From JAIFWC01 sp035688135 (GTDB lineage: Bacteria > Patescibacteriota > Saccharimonadia > Saccharimonadales > UBA10212): a DNA stretch of 13,682 nt. How positions within the stretch are numbered: position 1 is the stretch's first letter; the number at the start of each line of letters is the position of its first letter. The stretch is taken from assembly GCA_035688135.1 (NCBI GenBank), contig DASSNG010000001.1, positions 1-13,682 of the forward strand, read 5' to 3'. Position numbers and translations under genes: made by a program. Below are positions 1 through 5,501 of this stretch, piece after piece. A model generated the notes under the pieces. That model saw only the letters and a list, made by a program, of their open reading frames with translations, was not told the origin of the DNA and made no database searches.

Positions 1-1
1 T

Positions 2-1261
2 AGGGATGCCTACGACAGCCAGGAGGTGCTGGATTCTATCAACAAGCTCCTTACCAGGGATATCGATCTTGATCCGATTACCTCCAGAAGCCTGCGTGTT
101 ATCTGCCAACAGCTCAAGGTTAGGCGGGGGATGTTCATCACGGTGGAAAAGAACCACATTTTTCATACCGCGGTGTTCCAGCAGCAGCCGCATGAAATCG
201 GGCTGGCAGAGCTGAGGAACTTCAATAAGACGGTAACTGTCGCTTCCGACCTGCTTGGTGGCCACAGCAAACAGATCCTGGAAAAGTACGGTTACGAGGC
301 CGCTCTTAGGCTTTCCACCCAGGACGGCGTCTTTGGTTACATATTGCTAAGCGAAAAACAAAGCGGGAATATTTTTGTTAACCAGGATATCCGCCTGCTT
401 TCGCTCATCGCCTCAGAGCTGGCGGTGGGGGTCCAGAACGCCATGGCCGTGGAAGACATCCGGCAGTTCAACGTTACCCTGCGCCAGAAAATCGAGGAGG
501 CCACCAAAGAACTCAGGCAAGCCAACAGCAAGCTTAAGGAGCTGGACCAGACAAAAGATGAATTCATCAGCATGGCCAGCCATCAGCTTCGCACCCCCCT
601 AACTACCATTAAAGGCTATCTGAGCATGGTACTGGAGGGTGATGCCGGCCCGGTCGGGAAGGATGAGCGGCAGATGATACAGCAGGCTTTTGACAGTTCC
701 GAAAGGATGGTTTTTTTGATAGCCGACCTGCTAAACGTATCCCGGCTGCAGAGCGGTAAATTCGTTATTGAAAACAAGCCGACAGATCTGGTAAAGCTGG
801 TCCAGACAGAGGTGAACCAGCTGAAAGAGACCGCTGGCCACCATCAGCTTAAGCTGACCTGTTCCACCCCTGATAAACTGCCGCTGTTTAACCTGGATGA
901 GACTAAAATCCGCCAGGTAGTTATGAACTTCTTGGATAACGCTATCTATTACACTCCGGCGGGGGGCTCCATATCTGTTGCGCTAGAGGCTACATCTCAT
1001 ACGATCAATTACACCGTAACAGATACGGGATTAGGGGTGCCAAAACAGGAGCAGCACCATCTGTTCAGTAAGTTCTATAGAGCGGGGAATGCTAGGAAGA
1101 TGCGGCCAGACGGCACCGGCCTGGGCCTATTCATGGCCAAGAAGGTCATCACCGCCCAAGGGGGCGCTATCATCTTTAAGAGCGAAGAGGGCAAGGGCAG
1201 CACCTTTGGTTTCAGTTTCCCCAGGGGTAAGCTGGAAATCAAAAACGGAACCGCGCAGTAG
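2..1261 (+). CDS. Sensor histidine kinase with GAF domain (5' partial)
   Basis: This is a two-component sensor kinase that autophosphorylates on histidine and passes phosphate to a response regulator, none of which is in the window. The frame is open from base 2 with no stop. The GTG at 26 has AGGAG directly abutting it with no spacing, so it is probably internal and the gene starts upstream. Numbering from that GTG: a GAF-like sensor domain spans about 20-140, a Glu/Lys-rich coiled-coil linker about 145-178, and a HisKA domain follows with phospho-acceptor His186 in SHQLRTPL. The HATPase_c domain has an N-box (Asn305 in FLDNAIYY), G1 box DTGLGVP (333-339) and G2 box GTGLGL (363-368), so all catalytic boxes are intact. 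No membrane segment is visible; one may lie in the missing N-terminus. The stop at 1259-1261 is followed at once by promoter-like sequence, so the gene ends its transcription unit. The ligand and partner are unknown. Confidence 0.93.
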   Translation, partial: RDAYDSQEVLDSINKLLTRDIDLDPITSRSLRVICQQLKVRRGMFITVEKNHIFHTAVFQQQPHEIGLAELRNFNKTVTVASDLLGGHSKQILEKYGYEAALRLSTQDGVFGYILLSEKQSGNIFVNQDIRLLSLIASELAVGVQNAMAVEDIRQFNVTLRQKIEEATKELRQANSKLKELDQTKDEFISMASHQLRTPLTTIKGYLSMVLEGDAGPVGKDERQMIQQAFDSSERMVFLIADLLNVSRLQSGKFVIENKPTDLVKLVQTEVNQLKETAGHHQLKLTCSTPDKLPLFNLDETKIRQVVMNFLDNAIYYTPAGGSISVALEATSHTINYTVTDTGLGVPKQEQHHLFSKFYRAGNARKMRPDGTGLGLFMAKKVITAQGGAIIFKSEEGKGSTFGFSFPRGKLEIKNGTAQ

Positions 1262-1279
1262 TATTGACAAATATAGATA

Positions 1280-1308
1280 TTGCTTTCGTGTTATGTATAA
1301 GTTATAAT
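1280..1308 (+). promoter_or_regulatory. Promoter of the large structured RNA
   Basis: A -35 box TTGCTT (1280-1285) and a perfect -10 TATAAT (1303-1308) are separated by 17 bp. Predicted transcription starts near 1315, just before the first helices of the structured RNA. A consensus TTGACA also lies at 1264-1269, directly after the kinase stop, but it has no -10 at normal spacing. The AT-rich promoter contrasts with the GC-rich transcript that follows. Confidence 0.6.
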
Positions 1309-1314
1309 GTTATT

Positions 1315-1921
1315 AACGAGGTTGAAGCAGTTTTGCTCCCTCGGTTTTTGAACCTTGAGAGAATGACAATGAGAGTAAGGATCGGCGCCTTCCGGACGAA
1401 GGCTTGCCCGGGGCGCGCTGATCCTTAAACAAGCTTGGGCGGACTCCGCCCAGCTGGGGAAGCCGGAGAACCATGACGATCAGAGCAGGCTAGCAGGCCG
1501 CTCAGGTTCTTTGCATCGTCAAAACGGCAAGTAAGCTCCCGGCAATCGCGATGTTCCTGTCATCTGAAAAGTGAAGATGAACTCGCGAGAGCCGGAAAGC
1601 TGAAGATTCCGGTTTTCCCCCAGTCTTGCGGCTGTAAACTGGCCGCTCCAAAAGTCCTGACGGAGCCCTTCGGGGACGCCTGCGGTAGCCTGCCCACAGC
1701 GAGGCCGCCAGCACGATGCGCTGACACTGCCGGCTGATACAAGCGCCATCGGTGCCTGGCGCCCTCCGTCAGGACGATCCGCTTAGGACGGGAGCTGCCC
1801 GCATCCGTCCTAAGCCCCTCATCCCCAGGGCCCCGGGATTCCCATCCCGGGGCCCGCCCCTCGTCACTTCCGCTCGGTTCATACCGCCGCCCTAGGGCCC
1901 CGCCCACGGGCGGCTTTTCAT
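1315..1921 (+). ncRNA. Large structured noncoding RNA of about 600 nt, unassigned class
   Basis: The region between a good promoter and a good terminator has no plausible reading frame but is dense in complementary segments. A long-range closing helix joins 1350-1373 to 1860-1880 in four blocks: GAACC/GGTTC, GAG/CTC, GAATGAC/GTCACTTC with one bulged base, and GAG/CTC. Inside it lie: 1376-1383 with 1420-1427 (8 bp); 1436-1442 with 1446-1452 (7 bp); 1474-1480 with 1515-1521 (7 bp), crossed by 1467-1472 with 1505-1510; an interrupted arm 1534-1601 (AGCT, CCGGC, TCGCGA and TCATCT, each paired); 1654-1665 with 1764-1775 (12 bp), enclosing 1743-1748 with 1757-1762; 1782-1791 with 1805-1814 (10 bp); and 1828-1839 with 1844-1855 (12 bp, 4-nt loop). 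I found no RNase P conserved regions, no tmRNA tRNA-like end and no SRP core motif. The function is unknown; existence as an RNA is inferred from structure and flanking signals. Confidence 0.6.
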
Positions 1922-1926
1922 TTTTA
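1886..1926 (+). terminator. Rho-independent terminator of the large RNA
   Basis: GCCGCCC (1886-1892) pairs perfectly with GGGCGGC (1908-1914), and is followed by TTTT, CA and a further run of T. It lies six bases after the closing helix of the structured RNA, which defines the RNA's 3' end. Confidence 0.75.
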
Positions 1927-1967
1927 TGATTTTATTGCGCTAATGATAAAAAAACACCATAAGACTA

Positions 1968-1996
1968 TTGACATTAATAAAATGTTGTGGTAGAGT
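1968..1996 (+). promoter_or_regulatory. Promoter of the second structured RNA
   Basis: A consensus -35 TTGACA (1968-1973) is followed after 17 bp by TAGAGT (1991-1996) as the -10. Transcription is expected near 2003, at the foot of the first hairpin of the downstream RNA. Confidence 0.55.
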
Positions 1997-2002
1997 ATCA
2001 GC

Positions 2003-2180
2003 ATCCTCGCATCACATGCGATGAGGTGGAAATCTCTGAGGGAGTAACAGATAGGAATACTCCTTCGCAGCTGTGGCGGGTGAGGCGTATTTTGACAAAC
2101 CGGATCATGAGAGTTCATCAACTGGACTCGGCCGCTCGCTGTTACAGGCTTGAGCGGTCCCGGTTGAGCGCTCTTTTTTC
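2003..2180 (+). ncRNA. Structured RNA of about 175 nt, small RNA or riboswitch-like leader
   Basis: This transcript would run from the 1968-1996 promoter to a T-tract at 2174-2179. Visible helices are TCGCAT/ATGCGA (2007-2012 with 2016-2021), a 9-bp stem 2038-2046 with 2058-2066 (one G-U pair) and an 8-bp stem GGCCGCTC/GAGCGGTC (2130-2137 with 2152-2159, one G-U pair). The loops of the last two are complementary: ACAG at 2047-2050 faces CTGT at 2139-2142, extendable to GTAACAG/CTGTTAC (2044-2050 with 2139-2145). The 2152-2156 strand can instead pair with 2169-2173 to make a terminator hairpin, so folding could switch termination. The next gene starts at 2328, far enough away for either a free small RNA or a leader. 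It fits no riboswitch consensus I know. Confidence 0.5.
2152..2179 (+). terminator. Terminator or attenuator of the second RNA
   Basis: GAGCG (2152-2156) pairs with CGCTC (2169-2173), and six T residues follow directly (2174-2179). The left strand is shared with the 2130-2137 / 2152-2159 helix, so the two hairpins are mutually exclusive. The terminator stem is only 5 bp, making it modest in strength. Confidence 0.5.
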
Positions 2181-2208
2181 GTATATTTCCTATTTGGCCC
2201 ACAGTGTG

Positions 2209-2253
2209 GGTAAACCGCGCAGCTGATAATCTTTGTCATTTGCGCGGTTTACC
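2209..2253. repeat. 13-bp perfect inverted repeat with 19-nt spacer
   Basis: GGTAAACCGCGCA (2209-2221) is the exact reverse complement of TGCGCGGTTTACC (2241-2253). GTGG (2206-2209) and CCAC (2257-2260) can extend it across a short bulge. It marks the left side of the GC-rich gene. No T-tract follows, so it is not a standard terminator. It could be an operator, a processing stem or a mobile-element end; the sequence does not decide. Confidence 0.7.
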
Positions 2254-2261
2254 TAACCACT

Positions 2262-2296
2262 CGTGCGGCCAATCCGTGGCCAGGAGCGGCCGCACG
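2262..2296. repeat. 9-bp perfect inverted repeat upstream of the secreted-protein gene
   Basis: CGTGCGGCC (2262-2270) is the exact reverse complement of GGCCGCACG (2288-2296), with a 17-nt spacer. It lies 32 bp before the start codon, in the 5' untranslated or promoter region, and could act as an operator or mRNA hairpin. No convincing -10/-35 pair is visible between here and the start codon. Confidence 0.55.
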
Positions 2297-2327
2297 GGAA
2301 CTTGTCGGACTTCCGAAGGGAGGCATC

Positions 2328-3749
2328 ATGAAGGCCAAGTTGCAAAACCGGGGTCTCAGGGCCGCCCTCGCGGCGGTCCTCGGTTCCCTCCTGCTGGTGG
2401 CAGGGCTCGGAGCGGCGACGTCGCTCACGCCCAAGGCCCACGCCGCCTCCAGCGTGTCCCAGTCGAACGGCTGGACGCACCTGGGCGGCGAGCCGCTGTT
2501 CCCCGGCGGTCTGGCGGGCATCGCCCGGCAGCACCGCATCTCGCTGCGGCAGGCGTTCGTCTACGCCGTGACTTCCGGTCGCGGCCAGACGGCGCTCGCC
2601 TACGCGGGGGTCAGCAGCTCCGAACGGAAGGCCGTCAACCACGCGGCTCGCACGGGTAAGTTCTACTCGTGCCAGCTGCGCTACGGCATGACGTTCGAGA
2701 AGATGAGCTTCGGCGTCAACGGGACCTCGGTCGACACGAACGTCACGTTCCTGGACCCCAGGTTCCAGTACCACCCGGCCGGCGCGTTCTGCATGGACGT
2801 GACCGTCAACGGCGTGGTGCTGCACCTGCTGGTTCCGTGGATCTGCGTGAACATCGCGGTCGAGAACCGGACGCCGGCTCCGCACCATCCCACGCCCCGC
2901 AAGCCGAAGAAGCCGAAGACGAAGCCGGGCACCGTCCGGATCGTCATCGTCAAGCAGGCCTTCAGCAGCGCTGTCAACGAGGAGCAGCTGATCAAGCCGA
3001 CGCCGACGAACGTCTTCCGCTTCGCGGTCCGCTGCGGGCTGAAGGGCAGCATCCGCGTCTACATGTACCAGTCCGACCCGCAGGGCGGCGGTACGTGTTC
3101 GGCCAAGGTCGCCCGCGTCCTGATCTGGGAGCTGAGCCCGCTCGGCCCCGATCACTGGGAGTCGCTGAACGGCGCCCAGGTGGCGAAGGGGAAGGGCCCC
3201 GTGGGTCCGCTCTGTCCGTGCGCCTACCAGACCTTCAAGCTCAAGGGCAAGAAGGTCATCCGGGCGGTGTTCAAGGACAAGCAGATGCGGGAAACCCCCG
3301 CTCCGCCCACGACCACGACCACGACCACCGTCGTGACCACGACGACCACCCCGACCACCACGACGACGCAGCCGAAGTCGAACACCGATCTCTGCCTGAA
3401 CATCTCGGGCGAGCAGACGGCGGTCCCGGCCGGGTACTACCGCGATTCCAGCGGCAACTGCTACCCGAACCCGACCACCACGACGACGCAGCCGAAGTCG
3501 AACACCGATCTCTGCACGAACATCGACGGTGAGCAGACGGCGGTCCCCGCCGGCTACCACCGCAACTCCGATGGCACGTGTAGCCCGAGTTCGACGACGA
3601 CCACATCGTCGACGACCACCACAACCTCGTCGAGCGGCACCGACCTGTGCATCAACATCGACGGGACGCAGTCGCAGTCGGACGTGAACGCGAACTACCG
3701 CAAGGATCCCCCGGACGCCGGCGTGCCCGGCAACTGCTACCCCAAGTAG
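2328..3749 (+). CDS. Secreted Thr-rich repeat protein, GC-rich and likely acquired
   Basis: 473 aa, function unknown. ATG 2328 is preceded by AAGGGAGG (2316-2323), a good ribosome binding site. A signal peptide is clear: basic start, hydrophobic core at about 11-30, and probable cleavage after AHA at 39. Residues 40-200 form a Cys-containing domain I do not recognise, ending in a Pro/Lys-rich linker. Residues 205-320 look like a beta-sandwich domain (GTVRIVIVKQAF start, several Cys). The C-terminus has Thr/Pro linkers separating three copies of a motif TDLCxNIxGxQ...GNCYP: two are exact-period 40-residue units (342-381 and 382-421), and the third is diverged (about 437-472). There is no LPxTG or C-terminal anchor, so it may be released or held non-covalently. 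Every Lys codon read is AAG and every Ile codon ATC, unlike neighbours rich in AAA and ATA, suggesting acquisition or a very different expression class. Confidence 0.85.
   Translation: MKAKLQNRGLRAALAAVLGSLLLVAGLGAATSLTPKAHAASSVSQSNGWTHLGGEPLFPGGLAGIARQHRISLRQAFVYAVTSGRGQTALAYAGVSSSERKAVNHAARTGKFYSCQLRYGMTFEKMSFGVNGTSVDTNVTFLDPRFQYHPAGAFCMDVTVNGVVLHLLVPWICVNIAVENRTPAPHHPTPRKPKKPKTKPGTVRIVIVKQAFSSAVNEEQLIKPTPTNVFRFAVRCGLKGSIRVYMYQSDPQGGGTCSAKVARVLIWELSPLGPDHWESLNGAQVAKGKGPVGPLCPCAYQTFKLKGKKVIRAVFKDKQMRETPAPPTTTTTTTVVTTTTTPTTTTTQPKSNTDLCLNISGEQTAVPAGYYRDSSGNCYPNPTTTTTQPKSNTDLCTNIDGEQTAVPAGYHRNSDGTCSPSSTTTTSSTTTTTSSSGTDLCINIDGTQSQSDVNANYRKDPPDAGVPGNCYPK
3351..3590 (+). repeat. Tandem 120-bp repeat (two copies) inside the secreted-protein gene
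   Basis: Two units of exactly 120 bp lie head to tail (3351-3470 and 3471-3590). Their first 45 bases are identical and the rest diverges moderately, mostly without frame change. Each encodes a 40-residue module of a Thr-rich linker plus a domain with two Cys. A third, diverged module lies at about 3636-3746. This looks like recent in-frame duplication. Confidence 0.9.
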
Positions 3750-3768
3750 CGGCCGAGGGAGCCATGGA

Positions 3769-3794
3769 GCGGGGGCTGCGCGAGCGGCCCCCGC
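3769..3794 (+). terminator. GC-rich hairpin after the secreted-protein gene, possible U-less terminator
   Basis: GCGGGGGC (3769-3776) pairs perfectly with GCCCCCGC (3787-3794) around a 10-nt loop, 19 bp after the stop codon. No T-tract follows. Strong GC hairpins without a U-tail are common gene-end structures in high-GC bacteria, but termination here is uncertain. Confidence 0.4.
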
Positions 3795-3820
3795 CACCCT
3801 GGCGAATACGAAGAAAAGCG

Positions 3821-3868
3821 CTCCCGGAAGGGAGAGGGTTTGCGCCGTATATCCAGCGCGCCCCTCTC
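3821..3868 (+). other. Alternative overlapping hairpins in an intergenic region
   Basis: Two stems share one strand: CTCCC/GGGAG with a GGAA loop (3821-3825 with 3830-3834), and GAGAGGG/CCCTCTC (3832-3838 with 3862-3868), which encloses GCGC/GCGC (3842-3845 with 3856-3859). They lie in the 246-bp gap before the surface-protein gene. Apart from these and the ribosome binding site near 3982, I see no gene in that gap. Confidence 0.35.
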
Positions 3869-3981
3869 TCTAATCAATGGATTCTCATGATCCGGTTTTA
3901 AGATTTACGCCCAAGGCGAACATTAACAATCAGAGTCGGTCAGTTCACAGAATATTAAATCAGTCCGCGTTAATTTCTTTT

Positions 3982-3991
3982 AAGAAAGGAG
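3982..3991 (+). promoter_or_regulatory. Strong Shine-Dalgarno of the surface-protein gene
   Basis: AAGAAAGGAG (3982-3991) matches the anti-Shine-Dalgarno over nine consecutive bases (AGAAAGGAG) and ends four bases before ATG 3996. It is the strongest ribosome binding site in the window and fixes this start. It implies high expression, as expected for an abundant surface protein. Confidence 0.8.
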
Positions 3992-3995
3992 ATCT

Positions 3996-5069
3996 ATGCG
4001 TATATTCAGCTCAAAGCCCCGGGTAGCTATAGCCGCCCTGGCAGCCGTGTTCGGCGTAGCTCTTGTGCCGGTAGTCCACGCTGCGGTCCAATTCGGTCCG
4101 GATCGCCCTACCTACACCTGGAGCAGCCCAGCCGATCACATCACGTTCAACTCTATAACCAATAACCCCGATCCCAGCATCGGCGACGAGCGCACTTTTG
4201 TCAGCGCCCGCGACGCCGCTTCCAGCGATATGCTTACTTACAGTAAGAACCTGACGGTCCATGACAACGAGGAAGTCCTGGTCCGCGTTTTCTACCACAA
4301 CGACGCTTCCAGCAACCTTAACCTGGTTGCTACCAACACTAAGGTAAAATTAGCCCTGCCAAGCGGCAGCTCCACAGCTCCGCAGATAGCCGGCTACATC
4401 AGCGCCGACAACGCTACGCCTTCAATGGTGTGGTCAACAATGGACATCAGCGCCGGCGGCCAGCCGTTTACCCTGGAATACGAGCCCGGCACCGCCCAGC
4501 TTTGGAACCAGGCCCAGAACGGCACCGTTCTTAGCGACAGCATTGTCAGCAGCGGCGCCCAGATAGGCTATAACAGCATCGACGGCCGCATCCCCGGCTG
4601 TTCCGAGTACAGCGGTTACGTAACTATTAAAGTACGTGTCCACGTGCCTTCCACCCCGTCGCCGGTTTACAGCTGCGACGCGCTGCATGTCACCAGCCAG
4701 GGCAACCGTTCTTACCGCTACAGCGTTGACGCCACCGCCAAGAACGGCGCCAGCATAACTGGCTACGCCTTCAATTTTGGCGACGGCAACAGCGTTAACA
4801 CTACCTCCAGCAGCACGAGCCATACCTACGCCAAAGATGGCACATACACCACTACGGCCACGGTTAAGTTCAATGTTGGCGGCAGCGAAAAGACAGCGGC
4901 CTGCAGCCAGACCATCAAGGTCAATACCAAGGTCACCCCGGTCGTCAGTGCGGCTACGACTACACTGCCTAATACCGGCCCCGGTGACGTCCTGGGCATC
5001 TTTACCGGTGCCAGCGCGTTCGGAGGTGTAGGCCACTACATCATTTCCCGCCGTAAGCGCGGCCTTTAA
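3996..5069 (+). CDS. Cell-surface protein with PKD domain and LPNTG sorting signal
   Basis: 357 aa. A signal peptide (basic start, hydrophobic core 10-27, likely cut after VHA at 29) sends it through the Sec system. Residues 30-220 form a large, probably beta-rich domain of no family I can name. About 226-310 is a PKD-like Ig fold with the hallmark FNFGDG (259-264) and a later SHTYAKDGTYT strand. The C-terminus is a classic sorting signal: Thr-rich stalk, LPNTG at 324-328, a Gly/Ala-rich hydrophobic segment of about 20 residues, and a basic tail RRKRGL. Known biology: sortase cuts between Thr and Gly and links the protein to the envelope. No sortase gene is in this window. It is a single-gene unit with a strong ribosome binding site and a terminator downstream. 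Adhesion or host contact is a reasonable inference but is not shown by the sequence. Confidence 0.88.
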   Translation: MRIFSSKPRVAIAALAAVFGVALVPVVHAAVQFGPDRPTYTWSSPADHITFNSITNNPDPSIGDERTFVSARDAASSDMLTYSKNLTVHDNEEVLVRVFYHNDASSNLNLVATNTKVKLALPSGSSTAPQIAGYISADNATPSMVWSTMDISAGGQPFTLEYEPGTAQLWNQAQNGTVLSDSIVSSGAQIGYNSIDGRIPGCSEYSGYVTIKVRVHVPSTPSPVYSCDALHVTSQGNRSYRYSVDATAKNGASITGYAFNFGDGNSVNTTSSSTSHTYAKDGTYTTTATVKFNVGGSEKTAACSQTIKVNTKVTPVVSAATTTLPNTGPGDVLGIFTGASAFGGVGHYIISRRKRGL

Positions 5070-5093
5070 CGGTCCCGGGCTGTGGATAAGCAT

Positions 5094-5122
5094 TTGCGAA
5101 ATCCGCTGAAATGTGCTAGTCT
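5094..5122 (+). promoter_or_regulatory. Possible promoter of a short intergenic transcript
   Basis: TTGCGA (5094-5099) is followed after 17 bp by TAGTCT (5117-5122), with an extended -10 TGC just upstream (5114-5116). Transcription from here would begin near 5129 and reach the terminator at 5189-5234. Confidence 0.4.
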
Positions 5123-5128
5123 AACAGA

Positions 5129-5234
5129 TAGTACGCCCAAACCAAGAGTAATCGTGACTGACCGCTCTTAAAACAAAACACAAGCCTTAAATCCCTCTGA
5201 CGGTATTGGTTAGGAATACCCAAGAGGGATTTTT
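5129..5234 (+). ncRNA. Candidate small RNA of about 105 nt
   Basis: It would lie between an extended -10 promoter and a strong intrinsic terminator, with no credible reading frame. Its 5' half is A-rich and unstructured, which could leave it free to pair with targets. Alternatively the terminator simply ends the upstream surface-protein mRNA and no separate RNA exists. Confidence 0.3.
5189..5234 (+). terminator. Strong intrinsic terminator downstream of the surface-protein gene
   Basis: AAATCCCTCT (5189-5198) pairs with AGAGGGATTT (5223-5232) over 10 bp. An inner stem GGTATT/AATACC (5202-5207 with 5215-5220) caps it, and T residues continue to 5234. The A-rich left and T-rich right arms would also allow function on the reverse strand. 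Confidence 0.8.
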
Positions 5235-5263
5235 GGTGCCAGACGGATAAATGATGGTAAAAT
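5233..5263 (+). promoter_or_regulatory. Extended -10 promoter of tRNA-Glu
   Basis: The extended -10 TGG-TAAAAT (5255-5263) lies about 25 bp before the tRNA. A weak -35 TTGGTG (5233-5238) is 19 bp upstream. The same TGn-TAnAAT pattern recurs before the helicase and G5-protein genes. Confidence 0.5.
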
Positions 5264-5287
5264 CTATCTGTTAATCGTCTGCCGGAC

Positions 5288-5362
<75 letters not shown>

Positions 5363-5389
5363 TGCTAAAATCACTTAGCAAAGATATAA

Positions 5390-5417
5390 AAACGCCCTTC
5401 AAGCGGCGTTTTTTTGT
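5390..5417 (+). terminator. Intrinsic terminator after tRNA-Glu
   Basis: AACGCC (5391-5396) pairs with GGCGTT (5405-5410) around an 8-nt loop. A run of T follows to 5415. It separates the tRNA from the pgk transcript. Confidence 0.8.
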
Positions 5418-5501
5418 TTGGCGCTTTTTGCTTCCCCGGATGTACGGAAACGCCCTCTGGAAATTATCAAACAGGTTTGACATACTAGCATTCAGATATA
5501 T

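Noticed and set aside
26..28. GTG 26 as the true start of the histidine kinase
   Set aside because: The frame is open upstream to the window edge, and the AGGAG abuts the codon with no spacing, so the gene is more likely cut by the window.
1560..1907. Reverse-strand reading frame of 115 codons in the large RNA region
   Set aside because: Its composition is Arg/Gly/Pro-rich with no domain, it has no ribosome binding site, and it follows from GC-rich paired sequence.
1315..1921. RNase P RNA, tmRNA or SRP RNA as identity of the large RNA
   Set aside because: None of the conserved GAGGAAAGTCC / ACAGAA strands of RNase P, a tRNA-like CCA end with a tag frame, or the SRP GGAAG core is found on either strand.
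1987..2226. Forward frame of 79 codons over the second RNA
   Set aside because: It begins before the predicted transcript start, has no ribosome binding site and crosses the terminator; paired structure explains the sequence better.
3351..3590. CRISPR-like or mobile repeat
   Set aside because: The 120-bp period is a multiple of three within one frame and encodes a protein module; there are only two close copies and no spacers.
2253..3797. Reverse-strand open frame of 514 codons opposite the secreted-protein gene
   Set aside because: It is a shadow caused by extreme GC content: Arg/Ala/Gly/Val low-complexity protein. The forward frame has a signal peptide, a ribosome binding site and repeats.
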